Source of the DNA: Sipunculus nudus
Taxonomy: Eukaryota; Annelida; Sipuncula; Golfingiida; Sipunculidae
Length of the DNA: 64,000 bases
Assembly: GCA_026874595.1 (NCBI GenBank)
Contig: CM049311.1
Span: 4,689,676 to 4,753,675 of the forward strand
Reading direction: 5' to 3'
Below the pieces are notes generated by a model that was given only the letters and a program-made list of their open reading frames with translations, made no database searches and had not been told where the DNA came from. Below are positions 35,801 through 50,800 of this stretch, piece by piece (position 1 is the first letter of the stretch; the number at the start of each line of letters is the position of its first letter). The position numbers and the translations under genes were made by a program.

Positions 35801-38800
35801 ACAGAAAAGACAGTAATGTAGTGTATGATTAGAGCTGAAATGATGCAGTAGTGCCCTGATACAATGTGATAACAAGTCAGATATCCTACCTGTATTGTTA
35901 GATGTAGCTGTATTTATACATTGACAATGTTTAGTCATGTGGGCAAAAGGGAGACCCCACATCTGTTAGGCATGTTAAATGAAGGGTTTTTCTCCAGGAA
36001 CAGTATTTTTGTTTATTTACAAATCCTTTGATCCAGTGCTACATATTTGATCATGTTTAGCTCTGACCATTTACAGTCTGTGAGTTTTTTTTTTTTTTAT
36101 GTCGATCTTACTTTATCATTTCAGGGAGTAACAGTGAAGGCAGTGACCATGAGAGAGAATGGGAGGAGCAACAGATCAGAAAAGGGGTCAGTGAGGATTT
36201 TTCTAGGCAGTATAACAAAGCTGGTCCCAGTTAATTAATTGAATAAAGCGTTTTCTCTTAATCATATTCAGTCCATGATACAGTTGCAGATATGATGTAT
36301 ATGTTATGATATTTGTCATGTCATAATGCTGTGGGACGGGGCGGTGGAGTAATGGTTAAGGTGCATGGCTCATGATCAAGAGGTCGTGAGATCAAATCCC
36401 CGTGAGACCCCCACCGTGCCAGGGTCCAAGGACCACCACGAGGTCAAAGCTATATGTGTGCCTCTGTCCACCCAGCAGTAGCAGTAGAAATGAGTACCAG
36501 TAAATGCTGGGAAGGTAACTTGCAGTGGACTAGCGTCCCATCCAGGAAGAGTTTAACTCCTAAGTGGCTTCAAGCTACAGAAACAGAGATAAGCTCCGGC
36601 CTGATGACCCAGTAGGCCAAACAGACTTTATCATCCTGATGTGACATAATTTGTATATACTTGATTGTAACTTGACAAGTAATACCAGATGTGGACTCAA
36701 GAACTAATTGCCAGTGCCACAGTGTAAAGATTTTAGACAATTGTTTATTGATGCAAAATAAATATAGTTTGTTGACAGCTCAACTTTCTCCGAATAAATA
36801 ACTAGATATAAACAGAGTAGAAATCTCCTCCAAAGCATGTAACTCCTTAATCTAAATCCTTTTGAAATAATCTATATATTATGTAAAAACTGACATGCAC
36901 AAGCCTGAAGTCCTACTGTAATGACTGCCTGTAGTTTAGTGCAAGTTTGCAATAATATTCAGATATGCATGTAGGCACACAAGTCCTCGAGGTCAGATTA
37001 CGGACTGTATGTGGTTCAAACTCTATAAAAGTTCTCTAGAAGAAATATAAAGATTTTTATAGATAATCATCTGTCAGTCATTATTCAGTTTTTAGCTAAG
37101 CTGACTTTCAGTCATGCTGGGCTATAGCGATGGGTCTTTGTCCGTCTTCCTTCCGTCTGTCCGGCCGGCCGTTAGCAGGGCACAAATCGTAACCATAGGG
37201 GCTAGGGCCATGAACCCTATGCAGTCTTAGAGGTTCTAAAAAGATCTCCTTGTAAACCTGAAATTAGGTCACTGCGACCTATATTCTCTGAGTTACAGGG
37301 TGTGTTTGCACCCCCCAGAAATAATTCTTTTAGCCAAAATGTTCATCCAAAACCTTCCATCTTTCACATACAGCTCACCTACCAACAGGGGAAGAACCAT
37401 AATTATTTTGAGGTCACAAGGTCAAGGTCACAGAACAAACTTCTTTGAAAACCCTGTGGATGCATTTTAAGCCAAACCTTTTATCCCAATTCTTTGATCT
37501 TTCACATATCACCTACAAAGTTGGAGAAGAATCCTATAGATGTTGAGGTCACAAGGTCAAAGATTAGGGTCACAGGATCCACTTCTTTGAAAAGGTTGTG
37601 GACACATTTCAAGCTAGACCTTTCATTCCAAACCTTTCAGCACTGATATCGCTTCTCTGCCAACAGGGGAAAAGACCTGTTGATTTTGAGGTCAAAGGTC
37701 AAGTTCACAGCACCCTCTTCTTGCGTGGAGTCATTTTCAGGCAAACTTTTCAATCTATACTTTCCATCTGTCATATATGGCTTACCTAACAATAGGGGAA
37801 GAAGCCTATTGATGTTGAGTTCAAAAGGTCAAAGGTCAAGGTCACAATATTGTTCTAAATGCTTGTGAACATATTTCAAGTGAAACTGTTCAACCCAAAC
37901 CTTCATTCAGTTTTTCACATATGCCACATCTATGCATCACTGAATGTGATTCAAACTTCATATTTATGGGTCTTTTTGCATGAAGAAATAACTAATTTAT
38001 TTTGAGGTCAGCTGGTCAGGAGGTTAAAGGTTGCAGGTCTAAGTTATTCACTCATTGGTTGCCAAGTAATTACACCCGGCCAGATGTAAGTGGTTGGTAG
38101 TTACCCATCATTTAGAAAGAATCCAGTTGATATGTGGGCAAAAGGCCAAGGTCATAGGTCAGGGATGTTCACAATAACTTATTATGTAGACCATCTCTAT
38201 TTTTCTTGTACATATAACCATTGCACTCCAACTGGTACATCTCACTGTGTGGCTGTAATTGTGAGTGATGCTGGTGACATATGACTCTCTTTTGTATCAG
38301 CCTGTTAAGTGATAAGGCTGAGTGATAAATACCTCGTTACTGCATAACAAAAACACTGTTGCCGGAATGCTTCAGCCAGGCATTAAGACTGTGAGAGTAT
38401 AGCATTAAGGTTTAGCTACTGATTTATAAGATGATGGGAACATTTTGCAGTTTATTTTATGGAATCATAGCAGTAAACTTAGTTTCCTAGATATCTGAAT
38501 ATTTTTATATAAATCACCAGATATAAAAGCAAATGTTTGTTCTCATAATATGTGGATGTGTACCTGGATTTAGGATGTTTTTTTTTATTACAATACCTTT
38601 AGTCATGCTTTCTGCATTTCTTTTCTTTCAGGTTTTGCAGTTTTCCTACCCTGCTGATCCCATTGAAAAGCAGTGATAATAAAAAATATTGGACCTACAC
38701 TTTTTACATTTGCATATCTATAAATCTAATATGAGGGCCTGAAAATGCCTTTTGAATTGTTTTGGACATTCATTACTGTAACATCCTTTGGAGAATTTGC

Positions 38801-41800
38801 TACAAGTTTTGTCTCTTATTGGAGGATGTGTGATATCAAATGTCAGACTTGTCAGAAATCAATTATGTCTGCCAGTTAGCCACCTTAGAAATCCTTTTGT
38901 CAGTGCAGTTTCAGTGATTTTTAGCTCAGCTGACTTTCAGTCATGCTGTGCTATAGCGATGGGTCTTTGTCCGTCGTCCTTCCGTCTGTCCGTCCGGCCA
39001 GCCGTCCGTCCGGCCGGCCGTTAGCAGGGCACAAATTGTAATTGTAAGGGTTAGATACATGAACTCTATGCAGTCTTAGAGGTTCTAAAAAGATCTCCTT
39101 GCAGATCTGAAATTAGGTCACTGTGACCTATATTCTCTGAGTTACGGGGTGTGTTTGCACCTCCAAGTATTAATTCTTATAGCCAAAATAATCATCCCAA
39201 ACCTTACATGTCAATAAAGGAACAAACCTTTTGATATTTAGGTCTTAGGGTCAAAGGTCAATGTCACAGGACCAGCTTCTTGAAAAAAGTTGTGGATGCA
39301 TTTCAAGTCAGACTTTTCATCCCAAACCTTCCATCTTCCTAGTATGGTCGGATACTATATGGTATACCATCAGGCTTTAAATACAGGTCATGCTTGTCAG
39401 CTGAGCGTCATGACCCATGGGTCACTTGTTCAGACCAGTGATTGATAATTTATTAACAGAATCCCTCCATAACCTAAGACAAATGTTGCTTTTCCCTTCA
39501 GTGATTCATCGATCAAAAGATCAAATACATATTATATGGCACTTCTGTTTTTATTCCAGTTGTTCATTTAGTCATCAGATGGGTGTTTTCTCTGTCTGTG
39601 TATTGTGGTCTAGTTGATCAGACATTCATGCTTAAATCACAGTCTGTCATATCCATCCCCTTAGTAATACTGCATCCCAAGTTAAAACAGGTGTTATGTT
39701 GAGTCTTTGTTGACATCCAATATCTCTCTACTCATCAAGTACACCAGTGAAATCAAAAGTACACATGTAAAAGTACCTTGTTTTGCCAACAGGTGGCAGT
39801 AGCTGCTGGTTCTGGTCCAGCACCTACAGAGAAGCAGGAACCAGGTTACTATGGTGACATGCAGCAGTACATGTATGGTCAACAGTCGAATATCTTCAAT
39901 CCCAACATGCCTGTGTACAACATGAACAACCAATTCTCATCTGGACAGTCCCTTGGAACACGAGTCCAGGGACAGGTACAGGGAAAACTACCCGAGGTTA
40001 ACATGGCTTCCATTAAGAAGAGATTGACAGACAGGTAGGTCTCACAGTTATTCAGGAAAATTGAAAGTGTTTGTATCCTGTAGATTTTCAGTTAAACGTT
40101 CAGTACATTTTTGCCTGTGATATGGAATTGAGACATTCATTTTATAGTGAAATTTCACCTAACTACCATCTCAGTTTAGCAATCACCTCTAAATATCAGC
40201 CACTTTTTCACGGTCCTAGGTCTTATTTGCTCTTTATATCAGTCCTCACTGGGACAACCTCCCCTAAAATGCAAGTATTTCATTGGTATCATTGGTGGTC
40301 TTAATTTTGAGGTTTGACTGTATATGATATGTGGGTCTTACAAGTGTAATTCTCCCAGCAGTTGTTAGCCAGGTGGTGACTGGTAAAATCAATTACCTGT
40401 GTAGTAATTCACACTAGTTTTAAATAACCTGCTTCCAGTCTTAAAACCTTACAATTGTATTAATTTTAAAATTGGACAAATTAATGACAGAATTTACCTA
40501 CTGCTGTGCTAATTTAGTGAAAAATGGATCCAAACAGCCTGCAGTGTGATATTCTTTATTGATTCTTTAAATAAAATGCATTTATCATGTCCATGCCACC
40601 CATGTTGACAAAGATAGCACACAGTCCATCACTTCTGCTTCATGATACATTATCTTGGTATACCCTTTCATATTTTATTATTCTGTCGTGTAAGGTGGGA
40701 AGACTACTAAAATGGTCCACATCTGTCCGTATTGTCGTCTGTCCCTCCGTTGTCCCGCGCATGCTTTTCATTGATGCTACACTTTACTAGCCAAACACAT
40801 GGCATGGGACAAATTGGGCTGCTAGGCCCTTGTTGTATATTATATTGTTTTTAGGGTTTCTCCAGGAAATCAAGGCATGGTTTTAATTTATATCCTCTGC
40901 AGCTGAGTTAATTAAATGGTAACATAAAACTGGTTTGTGATTTATAAGAATCATATATGGAACTGCTTAAAGTAGTGAGATATATATATATGGGATTTGG
41001 GTCATAATAGGAATTCATGAAATTTTTTTATTCTTAACTTTAAAAAGATTATGTTATTTTCACTTTCAGTGATATATTAAATTTTAAAAAAATATATGAA
41101 ATTCAGTTCAAGACTGCTGAACATGTATCACTGGAGAGGGTGATGCCTCTAATTTCAATTGAATATATTACCAGAGAAATCATAGTATATTTTTTTGTAA
41201 AGACACCAAGAAACTATTCATATTTATGACAATGATCTTGAAATCTATACCATTTGACGAAAGTTTGTTGGGTGTTTAAAATGACTGCTTTGGAAATATT
41301 TTGCTTTTAAATACCACAGACTTAAAAAAAGAAAATTAGATCTTTTATCCACAATAATCATGTGCAGCAAAAGAATGAGTAAAATGAGTGATAAGTATGT
41401 TTTCAATTAATATAGCATGCATGCATGAGTGTTTATCATATACTAGCCTTGATGGCTCTGATTTTTGAAGGCTAGAGTCCTTGACCAGTGTCCACCGCAA
41501 TCACGTGACAGAAAAAGACAGCATAGATTCCCGCCTCGAGTCCAGCGAATCATTCATCGAGAATTCTGAGGACAACAGCAAAACCCTGGAAGACCATTAT
41601 CGGTTTTTCCAGGAAACCAGGGGGTATGTCAGAGACTTGGTAGATTGCCTGTCTGAGAAGGTGGGTGCACACATGTGATATCCAAAGAGTGTGTCTCAAA
41701 AAGGGCAGCTCAGATATGTAGGGCAGGGGGTGGTTATCGGGAGGGATGTTAGTAATGATCGCTGGATCAGTCATGTGAGGGTTGAGTATGTTTGGCCAGG

Positions 41801-44800
41801 TTAACAGTGGGGAGTTGTTTGTGTATTTTATTTTTGGATGTGTCATTTATAAGTAACAAGTGTTGCAATATTATCAAGTTTGTATATCAGTTTATTAGTT
41901 ACCTGTAACAAAGGTAGTCAGGTTGTACTGGATGGTTCAGTTACCTGTAACAAACATGGACAGATATTTAAGTAAGTGGTTGAGTTATAATGAGCATAAG
42001 TAGCCAGATCATGAAGAATTAATTATTTTATGAAAGCTTTGATTGAATTTTCAGTTTTATAAAAATCACACAGAAGTTTTTCATATAGTATACAAGAAGG
42101 ATTGCTGAATTGTTTATGTAACCTTACAAAGAGAGTGGCTACATCATACATCACTGGCTAACAGTGAAGCTTCTCCTAAAAATCCATTATAGAAAAGGGT
42201 TTACTCAGAGTTTTGCCAGCCTTCCTTATCCTACGGGAACATTAAAACATTACATATGAATTTTATCTTACACCAGTCAATTTGATACAGCAAAGAAACA
42301 TTTCATTTTCAGTCATTTTTGTGCAGTTTTGGGTTTTCGGAGGGGGCAGCACTGATTGATGTTTAAAAAAAGATAAACAGTAATATTATCCAACATTGTC
42401 AGGTTTCATTTATTAATTTCTTTTCATATGATTAAGTCTGAAAATGAACAGGGCTGTTGACAATGTGACTGAAAGAAATTACTGAAAAATAGCCAAATAT
42501 TGAAACACATTGGGAATACACACTATTTTTTGGATGTTTGGATATGATGTAGGTCCTGTCCTCAGTGTTGGCAGTATTTCAGAGCTAAAGCCATAAGACA
42601 ACATTGTAATGTGACTGCACAACTTTTTTCAAGCTGATCAGACTGAAACAGATTCAGCTGTGTTCAGGCTGAGATATAAGACTAATTTAAGTGTTTATGT
42701 GTGTTCCCATCAGTCAGAAGAGAAGTTAATATCAAGTGTGCTTTATTGGTTGCCATATGTTTAAATTTTATTTGTTCCATTTTATTTTATGAAACATAAT
42801 AAGATCGCTGATGGTATATAGTGATGTTAATATTATATATACTTATTAACCAATCCATAGTTTGAAAATCACACTTTAAGCTGTATGATGAGACAAAAAG
42901 TGTATTATCCGTTGAAGCAGAAGAAAAAAAAATGGGACATTTTAATTATAATATTCATATTTTAGGTAAATGTGACATTTTGTGTGAGATGCTGATTGAT
43001 TTAAGAAGCTTTGCCTTGTTTAACATTTAGTCATATCTTCCATTTTAGAAATGAGGGAAATTTTGATACAACAAAGCATTAAATGCTATGTGATTGTAGT
43101 CATAACTTTTAAATTTTTTTTATATCTAAAAATCACCATCGCTCTGAATACAAGCATATTATATAACAGATTATGAAGTGTTAAAGTTGGCGAAATGTCT
43201 GTAGATAGAAATTTATCACCAAATATGTGCAATTGACCATGCTTGCCACAAGTTCACTCTGCTTGCTGAAAATACACTCTTGATTTATAGAATCTCTGCT
43301 TTAGATATTTTAGATCATGCATTTTGAAAATTGCACAGCAAAAATGACAGTATATAAGTATAGCACAAGAAAAAATGGCACAGGTAAAAGTAGTACATGA
43401 GAAAATTAGGACAGGATACATGTTAAGATATATATAAAAAAAAAATCAATAAATAATAAATAAACATTAGTTAAGGAAATTAAGTATTACAATATTATAC
43501 ATGACATCACAAACTGTGTAAAACTTACTTTATATAGAATATTACTCATTCAGAGAAGGGTTAAAATGAAAATGAACAATTTAGTATGTAATAGTACTTT
43601 GTAGACAGTATTCTGAGATTTAAATGGTTTAAAAGACTTGTTACAGAATGAATATAAACTAAACTTTTTGTGTAGCATTTTTCCTGGTTATTCACCTCTG
43701 GCTTTTTCACTTTTATTAATTTTACCTGTGCCATTTTCACCTCAAGTCAACATACATTATTAACTTATAGATGGTCAGTGGGGCTAATATTCTCTTTTCG
43801 TTTGTTCTGAAACAGATGCCAGTTATTATTTCACTGGAGAAGCGTGTGATGAACATGCTGAAACAGAGGGCAGACAGGCTCGTCAAGAGGCGACAACAAG
43901 ACATCAAAGATCAGTCACTACAGTTCATGCCAGGTCGGTGAGATATGGTGTTGTCTGGTTGGGTTGGCGATGTCACCTTGTATTATAGGCATTGTTTAGG
44001 AAGCAGCTCAGTCTTTAGAGCATTGGACCTCAGATTGAAATGTCGCAGAGTCATTTCCATCCTCTACCTCGCAGTCAAATGACAGAATGTTAGCAGAACC
44101 TCCAAAATTCACTCTGTATAATGTTTTAACTGCAGGTCATGACTTATCAAGCGTTCCTAGCCCAAACATGGAAAACCTAAAGTCCTGATGGCTTAACAAT
44201 AAGGGTCTCATCATGCGGCTGCCCTCTCCCTCTTTCGTTGGACTTTTCAACCAACAGGCCACTGACTTCTAATACAAGTTTGAATGATCCTGGTAAAGTG
44301 TTATGTTTGTTATCACCTGGAAGTGCACCAAACATGTTCCATCCCAGTGTTAATGTATGATATTATAACTTGGAGACCTCCATTCAGAGGTTGGAACTTC
44401 CAGGCAATATAGTTTTCTTTTTTGGATGTGATCATAATGAAATGAATCAGTTCTCAACACATCAGAGATTTATGGTTGGAAATTCTTGTGCTTCATAGCT
44501 TATGTTATTTTTTCCAATACAGTCTATGTTCCTTTGTTGACAGGGAAGTCGGCATCCACCCCAAGCCCACCTGTACCTTATGATGTACAACGAAGGATAG
44601 CAGAAAGAGAAGCCAGGAGGTAAGGACAGCATTCTCAAAAAATTATGATGCATGAATTTAGAGCCAAAAGTTAGATTATATTACTGACTGGCTTAGGCAG
44701 GTTGGGAACTTTTTCTTTCATTGAAATTCTATTATATTGAATATATTTTTTCTGATATTTCCTAGTTAATTGAAGCACTCTCTTTAGACATTTGTATGGC

Positions 44801-47800
44801 CTCATTTTTATAGCTATACTAAATGTGTCAAAAATACATGCGCAAATGTTTGTGGTTTTGGTGTCTTTTTACACACTGATCTTACAAAAGGTTGATGGTC
44901 CGCACTTAATACATATAACCATGATACTTTTAATTATTCTAAATGTATTTAAAAACACCTCAAAATATTTTACATTATTTCAAAATTTTTCTCAAAGCAT
45001 CTGAAATAGCATCATATTGCTACCCTGGGCCTTTTTGTAATTCACAGAGCCAGAAGACGACGTGCAAGAGAAGCCCAGAACATTAAGGACCACAATGAAG
45101 GCTTGTCAACAGACGATGAGGAGAACCAATCAGAAATCACAAAGTTCACTCTTGAACGAGGTAGCGGCTGTTACCATGTCAACCACGCTAGGATGACTCC
45201 GCGCCCGCCTGGCCCCACGAGATGTTACCCACCAACTCTGGCCTTGTGTGCCAGGTTCATGAATTACGAACTTGCTTCAATCTGTTGCAGCGAGTTATCT
45301 CTGCACTTAAACCTCAGAATAGCCAAATATACTTGGAGAACTTCCATAAACTAAATAGCCAAGAAAATGCAATAAAGATTAAGGCCCCAGAGGCCAAAAA
45401 GTATTTTAACAAATTCATTCTTTTATAAATACAACATCCTAGACCCAAAAGCTGGACAAAAGATAGTTTTAATATGCATGGCCTTTCCTTATTGAAAACA
45501 TATATGTATAATGTCCATATAGATTTTTATGACACATTATTTTTATCCTTTTCAAATTTCAGTTTATTTAGTTTGTATCTGTGAATTTGCAGAGTACTCT
45601 GTGAAACCTGTAAATATAAAAGATTGACCCAAGGCATGTCAGATTTCAGTTAATGCAATGAACCAAGCTTATTTGATAATATATATTTAAAAGAAGAGTT
45701 GAACTTGAAATTTGTCTGTTGTATAATACTCATACAGTCCTCCTTTCAAGAGTTAGACATCCATAGAGATTGTTATAGATTGGTAGGTCATTATCTCCAA
45801 CTGCTGTATTTCATAAAAAGTGTTATCTTCATAACAACATGCTGTCTCCCATGATCTAGAAGTGCTCTGAACTAAATAGTGCTAGAATAACAAATAGAAG
45901 CTTACCAGTCTGGTGTCTGTCATGAGATAGCAAACCTTCCCATGGTATATTTGCTTAAAAAAAACTAGCATCTCATTCTCCATTGTATTTAGGCTTTATT
46001 TTTCCTTTTATGATACAGATGCATTCAGTACCATAGAGCACAGTGATCTTTGATAGAAACACTTGGTGACCTTAAAATGATAATTAATATTTGCTGTATA
46101 CAAGATGAAAAATTTGTATCAAATTGTCTAATAATTTCTTGTGCTTCTTGACAGAGGCCATCAATGTAGTACACTGCATGGTTTTGAAGCCTATATACAT
46201 CTTTAATGTTTATTGAGAATGGAACCTAATAATACGTTTTGCCTTTCAGATCGGGTCGAGACAGAGACAGAATCCCTTTTTCAAGATGTAGTGGATGAAT
46301 ATATTGACCTTGACCTTGTAAAACAATATTTTGAACGGTGGAAACTGAGGCATCGAGACACGTATGAGGAGGCGTATATAGGTCTTTGTTTACCCAAGTT
46401 GTTCACTCCTTTAGTCCGTTTAAAATTACTCCAGTGGAATCCACTGCAGGTCAGTTTATATTTTCTTTTTTTTCAACGGATTTAAAGGTGTATGCTTTCG
46501 AAAATATAAAGAGCTATTCAGAGGGATTGGTGATCACTGTGTGCAGTAGAGCATGATTTCATGCAAACATCTGGATGAACATGTATGGAAAACAACATGC
46601 TTAGACAGCATGTCTAAAAAGTAACATTAAGAAATTATGAATTGTTGTGTTGTGAAAAATGGCACATAAATGACATTGGTTGATGGATAATTAAAACTAC
46701 AATTGTTTTGTCTTTTGTTGTTATGATCCCCAGAAATGCTCCTGAAATGCTTCCAGAGACCTCCAGAATGATATTTCATTGATTGCTGCTAGCCACATAC
46801 TGATTTCTTAGGTACCTAGTCATTTAACTCATGTAATATATTACTTAGTATAAACTTAGAAATAATAGCTTGTTGTAAGAGTCTGATATTTGTACCATAG
46901 ACATTGAGTGGGTGTCTCCAGTTAACTTTGTCTATGTGGTGTATGTAAACTTTTTGTAGTATCATATTTCACAGTCAGAATGTTTGTCTTTACAGAGTCA
47001 CAATGTAAACTTTGAACACATGTGTTGGTACGAGAGTCTCATGTTTTACGGGCACATGATTGATCCCAAACCAGACCCTGATGACCAGGACGTCAAGCTA
47101 GTACCTACCATCGTGGAGAAGGCTATTGTTGTCAAACTCACAGGTATGTCAAGTATCTGTGTTTCCATATTGAACATTATACAGTAAACATTGTAGAATA
47201 TGGTATTTCTTTTTTATTCTACAACTCCGAGTAAATAACTTTAAATATTCATTCACATTTTTTTATTTCTTTTGATTCAGGTGAAATGTGAATCTTTGTG
47301 AAATCTGAATTGGCCAGATTGTATCATTATTGTCACCAGGTTATTTATCTCTGTGCATTGTATCTCATGATTCTCATCGGGTTATTTATCTCTGTGAATT
47401 GTATCTCATGATTCTCATTGGGTTATTTATCTCTGTGCATTGTATCTCATGATTCTCATTGGGTAATTTATCTCTGTGCATTGTATCTCATGATTCTCAT
47501 TGGGTTATTTATCTCTGTGCATTGTATCTCATGATTTTCATCGGGTTATTTATCTCTCTGCATTGTATCTCATGATTCTCACCAGGTTATTTATCTCTGT
47601 GCATTGTATCTCATGGTTCTCATCAGGTTATTTAACTCTGTGCATTGTATCTCATGATTCTCATCGGGTTATTTATCTCTGTGCATTGTATCTCATGATT
47701 CTCATCGGATTATTTATCTCTGTGCATTGTATCTCATGATTCTCATCAGGGTTATTTATCTCTGTGCTCATTATTCCCCATCTAAACCTTCTAGAAGCAG

Positions 47801-50800
47801 TCACAGTGATTTCTCTATTCTTTGTTGACTTTGTTGTCTAGTTTCCAGCTTTGATTTCTTATAAATAGACCTGTCTTTCATTCCTCTTTTTATCCTATTG
47901 AGCTAATTATTGTTTTGGCATATTGGCAGCATAACCCATGTGGCACTTTTATATTTTGTCACTCACAAACAGCCAGTACCCTGAAAAAAAGCCCCCTTTG
48001 ATCTGCTTAAAATATGTTTCATAACTAAAATAAACGGAATGTGGTATGTGGAATGCTGTTAAATTGGTTTTGACTAATTATATAGGGTGTGATTCTGGTA
48101 TGCAAATGCATATCTGGCAAAACAAATAGCCTTATGCAGCAATTTTGCCATTTCTGCATGTTGCCTAGCCAGTACATATGAAATATCTCAACATGCATTA
48201 TGAATGCCGCATTCCACATTACATACATCAGGAAACTTAGCATTATTCTGTTATTTTATTAAGCAATATAGTGTGTTCACTTGATGATTGTTTCTGTGGA
48301 CAGATTTAGTAGAAAATGTGTGGGACCCGATGTCATCTCAGGAGACGCTGCGGCTTGTGAAGTGTGTGATGCACCTGGTAGAGACCTACCCCACTGTCAG
48401 TGCTGATAGTCCAAAGACAAAGGTAAAATGAACTTTATGTGTGTGTTACATTTAATTATTTTTAAAATGTGATGTTATGTAACTTTCTGATCATTTAAAA
48501 ACTATGATCTCCTCACTGTATTTATAGGTTCAAGACTATTGATTTGGTATTCTTAATAATGGACATTGTGACCAAAATTAAATATGTTTTATCTGAACAT
48601 AAATCCTAATTTATAGGATTACAGGATGATCTAAGTTTCATATTTTGGTTGAAGGCATGATGAGATTAAAATGTTATATCATCATGTGCTGGCAGAATTT
48701 TCTACTCGTGTGACAAATAGAATAGTTAGGCATTCATCAGCTAATCTCAAACACCTGGGCATAGCAGGACCCTGGTTGGGAACTGGCCCACTCTCTTCTA
48801 GTTTACAGTAATCTGGCTTCAGTAAGTTGAGACAAAAGGAACTTGAATCCTAGATCTATTTCTAAGCCCTTTTGGATTCTGTTGATATTATGACCATACT
48901 GCGATGCTGCTATGTTTAGTTTGTTATATGGCTCTTTATTCCTCATGAGTCATTAAGTTATGATTTATTTTATTTTGATATATTTTTTATGATTTTTTTC
49001 AGGCTTTATTTGAGGCAGTTGTCAAGCGGATCAGGAAGACCCTAGATGATGATGTCTTTATGCCTCTCTATCCAAAACAGTAAGAATTACTTTCGTATAT
49101 CTCAGTGTAATGTTAAAACTGAGGCTTCAAGTTTAAGGCATCAGGTGCTCGACTAATATCTTATAGCTGGAAAAGTAACTTTGATGCAGAGTTAAATGAA
49201 TTTTTCAAAATGGTCGAATTAGGCTAAAATACTTAATAAATTCTGAATACACCTGAGAATCTGGAAATATTTGAGCTCAGTGAGTGATTATTAGACTCTG
49301 ATATTGACCTGATTGAATTACAGAAAACCTTAACTTGCAGTTTGCCTTAATTTAATGTTTTATGAAATATTAATCCACCTGTAATTTGAAATATTCCTTT
49401 TTTTCCACAGATCATTTCAGAATCTTTTAAATTCTTCCATTTCAGAACCTTGGAGAATAAAAATGCTTGTGCCACAGTTTATTTCAACAGACAATGTTGG
49501 AGCTGTATTAAGGTCTGTATTTTATTCTAAACAAAAGAAAACTTTTTTTTAGAACATACTTGTTTATATGTAACTGTGACTACCCTACAAATATATGAAG
49601 TTAATATGTTGTCATGTGAGCATCTAATACAAATATCACTGCAGTTGGCTCTGGCTCAATCATGTTAATATTAAGTTAATATAGATATTGGATAGGATTA
49701 CAATGTAGCTTGTATAATTTACACTGAAATATAAACAAACTAAACATACTTTAAACAAAGTTTGATGAAAAAAGAGTCAGAAAAAATGAATTAACACAAT
49801 TCTGTTTGATTAAGACATTACTGCACATTGACAGGATGCATAAATGGCTGTTGCTCAATGTTAGGATTAAAAGAAGGACTTGTGCTGTGACAGCACATAA
49901 TTATAATACAAATTCTGCTTTGATGATAAGAAATTTAATGATTTTGTCCTTGTTTCTGTCTTTCAGTTAATGAATAATATATTGATGTGGCACAGCCTCC
50001 TGTCAGACACAACATTACGAGAGCTTGCGCTGGACAGTCTGCTACGACGATACCTCATGCTGGGCATACAGAGCTCACCCATGAACTCTGATGTCATCAG
50101 AAAATGCCAAGTGGTAAGTCACACACATGCCAACGCCGTCTTATAGTCAAGATGTTGATATTAAACTAGAATTATCCTCTTCAGCTCCCACTAGAGACAT
50201 CTAGACATGCTGTAACATATTAAATGTTTTCTCATGAACCACAGACTCTAGCCCAGGCTATCTCAAGACCAACAGGTCAGGCACCTGCAGATGTAAAAAA
50301 AAAAAAAACAAATTGTGTATTGTACCAGTATTGCTGGAATTAAGTTTAACAATTCACACTCAACTGTTGCATGATAAGAAATCTAATCAAACTTTGGTGT
50401 TCTTACACAGATGGTATCAGCGTTCCCCAAGAAGTGGTTTGCTGATCTGCAGGGAGAGCAGACGATCCTAGGGCTGGCCACGTTTGCCAAGTGCCTTGTC
50501 AATATGGCTGATCATCTTCAACAAGAAATGGAAAACGCCAAAGACAGCACTGCAAAGAAAGCTGTCAGGTAAGGCCCCATTGATACCTAGATCTAGCAAT
50601 AATAGCATTGAAAAATTATTGTTGTGGTATGAGGTGGGGATGGAACAACATGTAGCGTAAAGTTTCAGATCCAGAGGTCAGCAGTGTTGAATATGGAGGA
50701 GTTTCCTTGGCAGATCTTCTGTTAATATTTAACTGATATTTTGCAGTAATTTGTCATTTTGGGTCTACTGGCTAAATGAAATCCTTGGTCTACCAGTTGT

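Noticed and set aside
36331-36420. Functional tRNA gene
   Set aside because: A- and B-box-like sequences are present, but cloverleaf stems do not pair and a SINE body follows.
47500-47739. 79-codon plus-strand open frame with repeated LYLMIL-like words
   Set aside because: Translation of the 41-bp minisatellite in an intron.
49412-49445. Alternative acceptor for PAXBP1 exon 16 (CACAG ending at 49411)
   Set aside because: It opens a frame without family similarity, whereas the acceptor ending at 49445 gives TLENKN...NRQCWSC with conserved phase.
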